Source: an uncultured Acidimicrobiales bacterium
Lineage (GTDB): Bacteria; Actinomycetota; Acidimicrobiia; Acidimicrobiales; SZUA-35
Reading direction: 5' to 3'
DNA length: 64,000 nt
Assembly (NCBI GenBank): GCA_938002965.1
Contig: CALKZY010000003.1
Location: 42,432 to 106,431, forward strand
Part shown: positions 9,072 through 16,737 of the stretch, piece after piece
Position numbering within the stretch: position 1 is the first letter of the stretch
Layout of the letters: each line of letters begins with the position of its first letter
Notes under the pieces: generated by a model
Database searches by the model: none
What the model was told of the DNA's origin: nothing
What the model saw: only the letters and a program-made list of their open reading frames with translations
Position numbers and translations under genes: made by a program

Positions 9072-9619
9072 GTGGCCAGCAGATCCTCGATGCGTTCGGC
9101 CAGTTCTTCGGGGCTGATGGCGCCCTGACGGATGTCGATGGTGCCGTCATCGTTGATGAACGCCACTGCCGGCTGACTGCCGACTCCGAAGGCCGCCCAC
9201 AGTGAACCGTCTGCGTCCAGGGTGTGCGTGAAGCGATTGACGCCGTTGCCGCCAAGGAAGCCTTTGACCGCCGACAGGTCGTCCTTGCCGGCCATGCCGA
9301 CGAAGGTCACCTGGTCTCCGTATTCATCGTGCGCCGCTGCGACCGCAGGGGCTTCTCGGATACAGGTGGGTCACCACGGAGCCCAGAACCACAGCACTGC
9401 GTCCTGGCCTTCCAGCGAGCCGAACTCGAACTGCCCACCATCGGTGGTCTCAGCTGTCAACGCCAGGGGCTGAATCTCACTGCTATCAGAGCCGCCAGAG
9501 TTGCTACCAGAGCCGGTGGTCGTGGACGCATCGTCGCCGGCGCAGGCGGCCAGTCCGAGCGATAGGGCCATGACCACAGCGGCGGCCAGGCGGGATGGCG
9601 TAAAGCGCGAACCTCGCAT
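9068..9619 (-). CDS. TlpA/thioredoxin-like lipoprotein, predicted selenoprotein (UxxC)
   Basis: The frame from the ATG at 9619 encodes a lipoprotein signal ending in a LAAC lipobox (Cys near residue 21), a Ser/Gly/Thr-rich linker, then a thioredoxin-fold domain. At the active site the frame reads WFWAPW-UGA-PTC, where the family has WCxxC. It then continues in the same frame through VTFVGMAGKDDLSAV and QPAVAFINDDG (cis-Pro loop) to a TAG at 9068, for 183 residues. The UGA (9371-9373) replaces the first active-site Cys, residue 83; Cys86 is retained. A strong hairpin follows. The product would be a membrane-anchored extracytoplasmic thiol/selenol oxidoreductase. A nonsense mutation is the alternative, but uninterrupted conservation on both sides and the hairpin favour selenocysteine. 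Confidence 0.82.
9333..9352 (-). promoter_or_regulatory. Candidate bacterial SECIS hairpin (TlpA-like gene)
   Basis: On the mRNA strand, starting 18 nt after the UGA, GCC-C-CUGC pairs with GCAG-C-GGC around a GGUC tetraloop: 7 base pairs with one C-C mismatch. The apical GGUC is the same loop sequence as in the SelB-binding hairpin of E. coli fdhF, as I recall it. The loop begins 27 nt downstream of the UGA, within the usual range for bacterial elements. Confidence 0.68.
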
Positions 9620-9887
9620 GGTCCGAATTCTAGGTTCTCCCGGCCAAGCCAGCGCAGTGCCGAGCACGAAGTTTCTCAAGTGTTGATCTGCTCCGGTGGC
9701 GACGGCTGGACGGTGAGTTCGCGATAGAAGAGTCGATCCAAGGTTCCAGGTCCGCGGTCTGAAGTAGCCGAAGCCACAATTGCGTGCGATTTCTATCGAC
9801 ACGCTGGCTGTCGGAGTAAAGGAAGATCTGTGTCCGGTCGCGATCTCGCCCTGGAGAAGGCAGTGGTTTGGACGTGATGGCCGGCGA
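9620..9887. other. Intergenic stretch, no gene recognised
   Basis: About 270 bp between the ends of two leftward units. An open frame runs in from the lipoprotein gene on the minus strand, but its translation has no family-like features and starts far upstream of the lipoprotein signal. This stretch probably holds the promoter of the lipoprotein gene; no clear promoter boxes or terminator were found. Confidence 0.4.
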
Positions 9888-10526
9888 CTACGACGGCTTG
9901 TAGTCTGGATTGTCCCAGACGATGAGAACGGCGTAGCTGTCGACCGTTTCATCCCGCATGTAGTTCGGGATGGCTTGGACCGCCCGGAAACCCTCGGAGA
10001 TTTGGAATGACAATGTCGGGTCGTACAGCTCCCCAGCTTTGACTTTTTCGATGTACTCGTCAGCCGTCATCGTTTTGATGTGGTCTCTGTAGCCGGGCAA
10101 CACACCGCCAGCCACAATTCCAGCCTTGTTGTGTTTCGTGACGCAGCCTTTACGCAGGGCGTAAAGCTGGCGTCCGACACCTTGGCCGCGGTAGGCCGGG
10201 TCAACGGCGATGGTCGTGCCGTAGTACCACGGGTTGTCCATCGAGTGGTTGCCGACGCCGCCCTCACCGTGGACCTCGGTCAGTCCGTGGTCCGAGTGAT
10301 CGAAGTCGAAGTCGATCAAGATGCCCATGCCCAGCCCTATGAGCTTGTCATCATCGTCACGGTCCAAGACCATGAAGTTTCCGTCGGGGAACGCTCGGGC
10401 CACGTTCACCATTTCGTCCACGGCGTAGAGATCTTCGGTAGCGACGGTGTCGAACGTGTTGTGTTCAAGACGGTGGGCGTCCTCGATGCGCTCCACAGTC
10501 AGATTGGTGTATACCAGGTTGGTCAT
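9888..10526 (-). CDS. GNAT family N-acetyltransferase
   Basis: A 212-residue protein with the acetyl-CoA-binding motif A of GNAT enzymes: TTIAVDPAYRGQGVGRQLY, including the R/QxxGxG/A loop, near residue 105. The preceding strand, LIGLGMGILIDF, fits the central beta strand. The substrate is unknown. The ATG at 10526 is chosen because the longer open frame upstream overlaps the preceding gene and has no family-like sequence. It lies 45 bp downstream of the C45-family gene on the same strand and may be co-transcribed with it. Confidence 0.75.
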   Translation of the reverse strand: MTNLVYTNLTVERIEDAHRLEHNTFDTVATEDLYAVDEMVNVARAFPDGNFMVLDRDDDDKLIGLGMGILIDFDFDHSDHGLTEVHGEGGVGNHSMDNPWYYGTTIAVDPAYRGQGVGRQLYALRKGCVTKHNKAGIVAGGVLPGYRDHIKTMTADEYIEKVKAGELYDPTLSFQISEGFRAVQAIPNYMRDETVDSYAVLIVWDNPDYKPS

Positions 10527-10570
10527 GATCTCGTTTGCTTGCTGTTCGCTTGCTGGTTCACTGACTCTCT

Positions 10571-11677
10571 TTAGTTGCTCGGCGGTATCGCCACCGAGGT
10601 GAACTCGTTGTGCGACGGCAGGCCCCAACACGCCCAGAAGTCCAGCGTTCGCGGTCGCATTATGGCGGCCCCACTGGACTCGACATGATACGGCTCAACC
10701 GCCACCTGGCAGACAGCGGTGGGCTCACGGGTCAGTTCCATCATGTCGTCGGCAGTCAGGTTGCCATCACTGTCACCGAGGATCTTGGTGGCGATATCCA
10801 GCCGGCGCATCGACGAATCCATGAGCATGGGTGAACGGTCACCCTGTACAGCTTGAGCCTCCGGGTGAACAGTGTGATTGGTGTGGACCAGAGCCTGGCC
10901 ATTGAGCTGATCAAACGGGCGGGCCGATGGCATAGCCTCAATGCTGAAGCCCTCCCCGTTGGCGTCTAACACCAAGAAACTGTGCCCGCCAGCCAAGTCA
11001 GCGTCCATAATCACGTCCTTGGCTTCGGCTGCCGATTCGGTGGTCAACGCATGGCGGACAACCTGAGGCCACGTCACACCCGGCTTGCCGTCGGTGGCGG
11101 TCAAGTTGTTGATGCCAACGCATACGCCCAACTCGTTCATGCCGATCTGGCCCAGCGCCCCGGTGGTGGTGAATACGACGGCGTTAGGCGCATCGTCAGG
11201 GGCCAAGCGCAACAAGACCACATACTCGGTTGCGGTGTCGTGCATGTCCCACGTCTGGCCGTAGAAGCCGGTGCCATCAGCGGCCATGTCGTCGGGAACG
11301 ATGAAGGCGGTGCAATCATCTTCCATAACCTCATCGGGATGCGGGCCACCCTTGTGGGCCCGGACGGTGTCGACGAAATCGGTGAAGCCACCAACGATCA
11401 CCGCCTCGGCCGGAGTGATCCCGGCTGCGTCCGCCATGGCCAGCATTTCGGTGGCCAAAGCAGGCGAGTGAGCTTGATGAGCGGCCACCATGGAATCAGC
11501 CAAGGCCAGCACGCCGTCGCGACCGATCGCCTGGCCGGTCCACAAGTCGGAGGCGGCGAGGGCCACCCGCTCGTCGGTGTAAGCCCGAATCTCGTCACGG
11601 TAGGTCGCTCCGTGGGTGAACCCCATCTGCTCGGGACTGCCGCTGAGATCGAGGATGCGAATCGGAGGACGTTTCAT
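10571..11677 (-). CDS. C45-family acyltransferase/peptidase-like Ntn-hydrolase
   Basis: A 368-residue protein similar to acyl-CoA:6-aminopenicillanate acyltransferase-type (peptidase C45) Ntn hydrolases. The N-terminal SPEQMGFTHGATYRDEIRAY resembles the family's opening, EDDCTAFIV (Cys near residue 108) places the nucleophilic Cys that is exposed by autocleavage in this family, and GINNLTATDGKPGVTW and LVHTNHTVHP follow in the usual order. Related bacterial proteins hydrolyse or transfer acyl groups on amino-acid conjugates; the substrate here is not known. The likely promoter is in the 320-bp divergent space before the HNH endonuclease gene. Confidence 0.75.
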   Translation of the reverse strand: MKRPPIRILDLSGSPEQMGFTHGATYRDEIRAYTDERVALAASDLWTGQAIGRDGVLALADSMVAAHQAHSPALATEMLAMADAAGITPAEAVIVGGFTDFVDTVRAHKGGPHPDEVMEDDCTAFIVPDDMAADGTGFYGQTWDMHDTATEYVVLLRLAPDDAPNAVVFTTTGALGQIGMNELGVCVGINNLTATDGKPGVTWPQVVRHALTTESAAEAKDVIMDADLAGGHSFLVLDANGEGFSIEAMPSARPFDQLNGQALVHTNHTVHPEAQAVQGDRSPMLMDSSMRRLDIATKILGDSDGNLTADDMMELTREPTAVCQVAVEPYHVESSGAAIMRPRTLDFWACWGLPSHNEFTSVAIPPSN

Positions 11678-11997
11678 GGCTTCGATTGTGCCAGACGAAC
11701 CGCACCGGTGGCGAACGGTGCGTCGATCGGTTGAATCTAGACAGCACAGCTATGCGCCAAGGTCGAACTCGCTCTCTCACAAACCGCCTCCCCTATCAAA
11801 CCCGATCATCTCGATCCGCATACCCCACAGCAACACCCGCTGACCGAGCGGCCAACTCGCTACAAGGTTGGACAGGTTCTGATTGCGGGTTGGACAGGTT
11901 CTGATTGCGGGCTCAAGTTCGGCCAGCGAGTCGATGCTCGTGGTGGGTGAATCGAACTGGTGTTCGTGTTTTCGACAATCGATGTTAGAGTACTGGC
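11678..11997. other. Divergent intergenic region with tandem repeat
   Basis: This 320-bp stretch separates the leftward C45 gene from the rightward HNH endonuclease gene and should hold both promoters. It includes a perfect two-copy 22-bp tandem repeat. Just before the HNH start, TAGAGT lies 6 nt upstream of the ATG, which would fit a -10 box for a leaderless transcript, but no convincing -35 box was seen. No gene or RNA was recognised. Confidence 0.45.
11866..11909. repeat. 22-bp tandem direct repeat, two copies
   Basis: Two perfect adjacent copies of a 22-bp unit beginning GGTTGGACAGG and ending GATTGCG, at 11866-11887 and 11888-11909. They lie upstream of the HNH endonuclease gene. They may be a duplicated operator or a simple slippage duplication. 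Confidence 0.85.
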
Positions 11998-13314
11998 ATG
12001 GCGGTGGTTGACGAAAGCTTGGTCGAGACCGAGCTTGAGACCGAAACAAGAACTGAAAGTGAGGCGGCTCAGCGAGCGGCCGATGACGCGTTCCAGTCGC
12101 TCATGACTGTGCTGCGAGACATGCCTGATGGTCTAGTTGTTGAGCAGTGCGCCAACTTTGAGCGGCATCTGATGACCGAACGGCTGTTGACTGTTGCCCG
12201 CATGTCGGGCTCAACCGGCAACGTGGCGATAGACCGTCGACGTGCCCGCAACACACTCACTAACTTGGGCTCGCAGGCAGGCGGTCAACAGCAAAACAGT
12301 TTCGGACGCTCAATCAACCGAGATGCTCGGCGGGCCGCCGCAGTGGCAGCCAATGACCGGCTCGGCCAGCAACTGTCGGATGGCGCTATTGCCCCGGAAT
12401 CCATCGACGTCCTGACGAAAGTGGCCGATGAATCAACCGGCGAGATACCGGTTGAGTTGGTTGACGCCATCCTTAACATGTCGCCCGACCAAGCGGCTCG
12501 CACGGTGCAAGATCGATTGGAGGCCGACGTCGATCCCAACGATGTCGAGCGTCAGTATCGCCGACAGCGTCGGGCGAGGCGGGCCTATCGCTACGAGAGC
12601 TCGCCTGGGGTTGGACGTCCGGCCCTGTCAGGTATCGCCCTCGAAGGCCCGAAAGCAGACATTGCTCGATTGTGGGCTCAGATTTCGGCTTCAGCCGATG
12701 CTGCCTATCAGGCGGCCGGTGGCAGAACCCGTTCAGCCGTCGACCACAAGTCTCTGGATAACCGCCTCTACGATGCGCTAGTCGCAGCACTTGACGGCAG
12801 GGGAGAGAACTCGGGTTTTGGTCGGCCGTCGATTGTCGTGACCGTCGATGCCGAGGCATTGTTTGGTGATCCAGGCCAGGCAGTAGTGGCGACCCAAGTT
12901 GGCTCCGGCCCGATCCCAGAGTCGCTGCTGGCCGACTACGCCGGATCTGGGTCGATAGCCGTCTTGCTGACCCACTGTGACGGTTCGCCGCTGTGGTTGG
13001 GGCGGTCCCGCAGACCGGCCTCGCACTCTCAGTTCCTGGCCTTGGCTGTACGAGACCGAGGCTGTGTGCTGTGTCGAGCTGGGTTAGATCGTTGCCAGGC
13101 CCATCACGTGATCCCGTGGAGCTCCCCCGGCCGTGGGCGCACAGACATCGATCAACTGGCCTTGCTCTGCCAGCAGTGCCACCGGGATCTGCATCACCGC
13201 AATCACACCCTTGAGTTCACCCACTCGGCTCACAGCCAGCGGCTCTGGTCGACTCGCCCGGCGACACCGGAGGAAACCCCCGCCCCGAAACCCCGGTACC
13301 GGCAGCGAGAATAA
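11998..13314 (+). CDS. DUF222-type HNH endonuclease
   Basis: A 438-residue protein of the actinobacterial DUF222/HNH (13E12-like) group. The first 330 residues are mostly charged helices with the Asp/Arg-rich DUF222 character. The C-terminal HNH nuclease reads RGCVLCRAG...CQAHHVIPWSSPGRGRTD...LALLCQQCHRDLHH, giving two CxxC zinc ligands pairs and the HH...H catalytic set. Such genes are common and often multicopy in actinobacteria; some sit in mobile units, but no flanking terminal repeats are visible here. Its ends abut a convergent hydrolase gene with about 20 bp between, holding a short 5-bp inverted repeat (13315-13331). Confidence 0.85.
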   Translation: MAVVDESLVETELETETRTESEAAQRAADDAFQSLMTVLRDMPDGLVVEQCANFERHLMTERLLTVARMSGSTGNVAIDRRRARNTLTNLGSQAGGQQQNSFGRSINRDARRAAAVAANDRLGQQLSDGAIAPESIDVLTKVADESTGEIPVELVDAILNMSPDQAARTVQDRLEADVDPNDVERQYRRQRRARRAYRYESSPGVGRPALSGIALEGPKADIARLWAQISASADAAYQAAGGRTRSAVDHKSLDNRLYDALVAALDGRGENSGFGRPSIVVTVDAEALFGDPGQAVVATQVGSGPIPESLLADYAGSGSIAVLLTHCDGSPLWLGRSRRPASHSQFLALAVRDRGCVLCRAGLDRCQAHHVIPWSSPGRGRTDIDQLALLCQQCHRDLHHRNHTLEFTHSAHSQRLWSTRPATPEETPAPKPRYRQRE

Positions 13315-13335
13315 CACCAAGCCGACTGGTGAGAA

Positions 13336-14109
13336 TCACATTGCCTGGATGCCCAAGGTGCTAGCGATCGCTTCAGCCACCGCCGCCGGTTGATCAAGGT
13401 GGACGTCATGGCCAGCACCGGCCACCCGGACCATCGTCGTGTCGGGCTGGGCATCCAACATTGCAGCAACTTCGAGGTCGGAGGTCACGCCATGCTCAGC
13501 CAAAATGAGGGTGGCGGGAACCGTCAGCTCCTGCCAGATATCGGCCGAACCGCCTCCAGCCAGATCGGCCATCAAGGTGACCAGCGCCTCGGCGTCAAAC
13601 CGTCGAACCAGCCCATCGGGGGTGGGGCGTAGGCCAGCCACCCACGCTGGCGTCGACGGACGCTCGGAGCCGAAAAACTGTGTGGCCTCATCGGCGGTGG
13701 CAAACGCATCGGGCCACCGGTCGAACCACTGGCTCAGCGAAGTCAACGAATCGCTCGACATCGCACCGGTGTCAGCCTCAACGAGGACTACATGCGAAAC
13801 CAACTCGGGGACACGATGAGCCACACGCAAGGCAACCAATCCACCCATCGACTGGCCCACTACGGCCACCGGCGCGCCGGCGCCGGCAGCCAACCTAGTC
13901 GTCGCCGCTACCGCGGCATCGATGATGTCATCGACCAGAGTGCTAGAGCCATCACCCAGCACCAGTGGATCGAAACTGCTCCCATGGCCGGGAAGATCGG
14001 GGCACTCGCTCTCGACGCCAAGGAGGCTTGCAACGTCTCGCCACTCACCGCCGTAGCCGGCCAGACCATGCAAGAACAGGACCGAAGGACTAGCTGGACG
14101 AGGGCACAT
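13336..14109 (-). CDS. Alpha/beta hydrolase
   Basis: A 257-residue alpha/beta-hydrolase. LFLHGLAGYGGEW carries the HG oxyanion-hole motif near residue 13, VVGQSMGGLVAL holds the nucleophile elbow GxSxG near residue 85, and GAGHDVHLDQP near the C-terminus holds the catalytic His. It would hydrolyse an ester or similar bond; the substrate is not known. It is convergent with the HNH gene and divergent from the first dimethylglycine-dehydrogenase-like gene, with 67 bp between the starts. Confidence 0.82.
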   Translation of the reverse strand: MCPRPASPSVLFLHGLAGYGGEWRDVASLLGVESECPDLPGHGSSFDPLVLGDGSSTLVDDIIDAAVAATTRLAAGAGAPVAVVGQSMGGLVALRVAHRVPELVSHVVLVEADTGAMSSDSLTSLSQWFDRWPDAFATADEATQFFGSERPSTPAWVAGLRPTPDGLVRRFDAEALVTLMADLAGGGSADIWQELTVPATLILAEHGVTSDLEVAAMLDAQPDTTMVRVAGAGHDVHLDQPAAVAEAIASTLGIQAM

Positions 14110-14176
14110 AGGCGAAAACTAGCACTCGAGAACGAGACCTTAGACACTCTACGGAGTTAGTGATACCGTCTAGCGG

Positions 14177-16663
14177 ATGCAGACCAACCTTCCGGACCGG
14201 GCGCAGGTGGTGATCGTCGGAGGCGGCATCGTCGGAGCGTCGATTGCCTACCATTTGACCCGGCGAGACATTACCGATGTGGTTGTACTGGAACAAGGCC
14301 AATTGACCGGCGGAACTACGTGGCATGCCGCCGGGTTGGTCAGCCAGCTCAAGTCCTCGCACAGTCTCACCACACTGGCCACCTATTCGGCTCGGTTGTT
14401 TGAAGAGTTGGAGGCCGAAACCGGACAAGCTACTGGCTACCGGACCCCAGGCTCAATCTCGGTGGCCGACAACGACGAACGGTGGGAAGAACTCCTCCGC
14501 GGCATGTCGATGGCCAAGACCGTCGGCGTCGATATTCGCCAAATCGACTTCGACGAAGCGCTGGAGATGTGCCCTCTGCTTCGGACCGACGATTTGGTTG
14601 GCGCACTCTATATACCGTGGGACGGTCAGACCTCGCCGGTCGACACCACGGTGGCGCTGGCCAAAGGAGCTAAAGCCAAAGGGGCCAAGGTCATCGAAGG
14701 CGTGGCGGTCACCGACCTGCTAACCGGCACAAGTCCCAATGGTGGAACCCAAATCACCGGCGTTGTCACCGAACAAGGCACCATCGAAGCTGAAACCGTA
14801 GTGCTGGCCGCGGGCATGTGGACCCGTCAACTGGCCAAGACGGCCGGTATCAACGTGCCCTTGCAAGCCTGCGAGCACTTCTATATCGTCACCGAGCCCA
14901 TCGAAGGTGTCGAGCCCGGCATGCCAACGGTGCGGGATCCCGGGAACTACACCTACTTCAAAGAAGAAACTGGCAAAATCATGGCTGGCTTCTTTGAACC
15001 CCGAGGCAAGATCTGGAAGCTTGACGGTATCCCCCGAGACTTCATGTTCGGAACCCTCGGCGAAGACTGGGATCACGTCGGCCCCATCTTCGAGCGGTCC
15101 ATCCATCGCATGCCGGCCCTGGGTGAAGCCGGGTTGCAACTGTTCTTCAACGGACCTGAAGCCTTCACCCCTGACGGTGTCTACTACTTGGGCGAGTCCC
15201 CCGAAGTGGACCGCTGTTTTGTTGCCGCCGGGTTCAACTCGGTGGGTATCCAATCAGCCGGAGGCGTCGGCTGGGTTCTGGCCGACTGGATCGCCGACGG
15301 TCATGCTCCCATGGATCTGTCCGCTGTTGATCTCCGCCGCGCGTATCCCTTCCAGGCGGCCGACGACTACCTCAACGACCGAATCTCCGAAAGCCTCGGA
15401 CTGCTGTACGCCATGCACTGGCCGTTCCGCCAGTACGAAAGCGCTCGCAACGTTCGCCTTTCCCCGGTGCACGAGCAGTTCGCCGCCGCCGGAGCTGTGT
15501 TCGGCGAAACCGCCGGTTGGGAGCGGCCCAACTGGTTCGCTGACGGCGGCGAAAACCCAGAATACGAATACTCCTGGGGTAAACAGAATTGGGTGGACGC
15601 CTCCGGGCGGGAATGCCACGCTGTCCGCAACGCTGTCGGCCTGTTCGATCAAACCTCGTTTCCCAAGTTCGAAGTCAAAGGCCCGGACGCGCTGTCGGTC
15701 CTCAACTGGATCTCCAACAACGACATCGACGTTCCCGCTGGGCGGGCCGTGTACACCCAGTGGCTCAACGATCACGGTGGCATCGAAGCCGACCTCACTA
15801 TCCAACGACGGGGCGACGACGACTTCTTGGTGGTGACCGCGGCGGCGGCCGGCACAAGAGACTGGACCTGGCTGCGTCGGGCATGCGAAGGCAAAGACGT
15901 CGAAATCAACGACGTCACCAGCGAACTCGCCATGCTCGGGCTCATGGGCCCCAATAGTCGAGCCGTGCTGCAGCAGCTCACTGACGCCGACTTGTCCAGC
16001 GAGAATCATGGCTTCGCATGGTTCCAAGATCTTGAGATCAAGACCGATATCTCAAGTCCTGGAGGCGGCGTCATTCCGGTTACCGCCCTGCGCATGACCT
16101 ACGTTGGCGAGCTGGGCTACGAGCTGTACGTACCCTGGAACCAAGCGGCCGAACTGCACGATGTCCTGGTGGCAGCCGGATCCGACCACGGACTCAAGCA
16201 CGCCGGTTATCACGCTATGAACACGCTGCGGCTTGAATCGGGCTACCGGCATTGGGGTCATGACATCACCGATGAAGACACGCCGGTTGAAGCCGGGCTG
16301 GCCTTCGCCTGCGCTTGGGACAAGCCCGGAGGGTTCCGTGGCAAGGAAGCGGTCGAAGCTCAGCGAGGGCAGCCTCGCACCAAGCGACTGGTTCAGTTCC
16401 GCCTGGAAGACGCCGACCGGTTGGTGTATCACGACGACCCGATCCTCCGTAACGGCGAAATTGTTGGCCGCACGTCATCAGGCATGTGGAGCTACACCGA
16501 GAACCGATGCCTGGCCATGGGATACCTGAACTGCGACACAGGCGTAGATAAGGAGTGGCTCGACGGCGGTGAATGGACCATCGAAGTAGCCACCGTTGCC
16601 ATCGCGGCCACACCATCGCTCCGATCCTTCTACGATCCAAAGAACGAACGAGTCCGCATGTAA
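14177..16663 (+). CDS. Dimethylglycine/sarcosine dehydrogenase-like flavoprotein with GcvT domain (copy 1)
   Basis: An 828-residue two-part protein. The N-terminal DAO-type FAD domain begins VVIVGGGIVGASIAYHL and has GTTWHAAGL near residue 53, where the His is the covalent FAD attachment site of dimethylglycine and sarcosine dehydrogenases. The linker is followed by a GcvT/aminomethyltransferase fold from about residue 430, with GLFDQTSFPKFEV, RMTYVGELGYELYVP and a C-terminal segment ending RSFYDPKNERVRM. These enzymes oxidatively N-demethylate dimethylglycine-type amines and pass the one-carbon unit to tetrahydrofolate. It heads a row of three C1-metabolism genes (this, copy 2, MttB-like) on the same strand. 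Confidence 0.88.
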   Translation: MQTNLPDRAQVVIVGGGIVGASIAYHLTRRDITDVVVLEQGQLTGGTTWHAAGLVSQLKSSHSLTTLATYSARLFEELEAETGQATGYRTPGSISVADNDERWEELLRGMSMAKTVGVDIRQIDFDEALEMCPLLRTDDLVGALYIPWDGQTSPVDTTVALAKGAKAKGAKVIEGVAVTDLLTGTSPNGGTQITGVVTEQGTIEAETVVLAAGMWTRQLAKTAGINVPLQACEHFYIVTEPIEGVEPGMPTVRDPGNYTYFKEETGKIMAGFFEPRGKIWKLDGIPRDFMFGTLGEDWDHVGPIFERSIHRMPALGEAGLQLFFNGPEAFTPDGVYYLGESPEVDRCFVAAGFNSVGIQSAGGVGWVLADWIADGHAPMDLSAVDLRRAYPFQAADDYLNDRISESLGLLYAMHWPFRQYESARNVRLSPVHEQFAAAGAVFGETAGWERPNWFADGGENPEYEYSWGKQNWVDASGRECHAVRNAVGLFDQTSFPKFEVKGPDALSVLNWISNNDIDVPAGRAVYTQWLNDHGGIEADLTIQRRGDDDFLVVTAAAAGTRDWTWLRRACEGKDVEINDVTSELAMLGLMGPNSRAVLQQLTDADLSSENHGFAWFQDLEIKTDISSPGGGVIPVTALRMTYVGELGYELYVPWNQAAELHDVLVAAGSDHGLKHAGYHAMNTLRLESGYRHWGHDITDEDTPVEAGLAFACAWDKPGGFRGKEAVEAQRGQPRTKRLVQFRLEDADRLVYHDDPILRNGEIVGRTSSGMWSYTENRCLAMGYLNCDTGVDKEWLDGGEWTIEVATVAIAATPSLRSFYDPKNERVRM

Positions 16664-16671
16664 GCGGGCGG

Positions 16672-16719
16672 CTCACTCAAGAACTCACTCAAGAATTCAC
16701 TGAAGAACTCACTCAACGA
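16672..16719. repeat. 12-bp tandem repeat, four imperfect copies, between two flavoprotein genes
   Basis: Four consecutive 12-nt units of the form CTCACTCAAGAA occur; units 1 and 2 are identical and units 3 and 4 differ by 2 bases each. They fill most of the 74-bp gap between the two dehydrogenase-like genes. The stretch is open in the frame of the second gene (repeating Leu-Thr-Gln-Glu) but lies upstream of its likely start. Confidence 0.85.
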
Positions 16720-16737
16720 AGAGATAGCAAAGAGAGC

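Noticed and set aside
9701..9952. Earlier start for the TlpA-like lipoprotein
   Set aside because: The upstream open frame has no signal-like or family-like sequence; the lipoprotein signal starts at the ATG at 9619.
11866..13314. HNH gene plus repeat as a mobile element
   Set aside because: No terminal inverted repeats, target duplication or integrase/transposase was found around it.
15254..16027. Long antisense open frames over the dimethylglycine-dehydrogenase-like genes
   Set aside because: High GC opens antisense frames; the sense proteins carry all motifs.
16573..16737. Fusion of the 12-nt repeat region to the second flavoprotein as an N-terminal extension
   Set aside because: The frame is open, but it overlaps the previous gene and the FAD motif begins just after the ATG at 16738.
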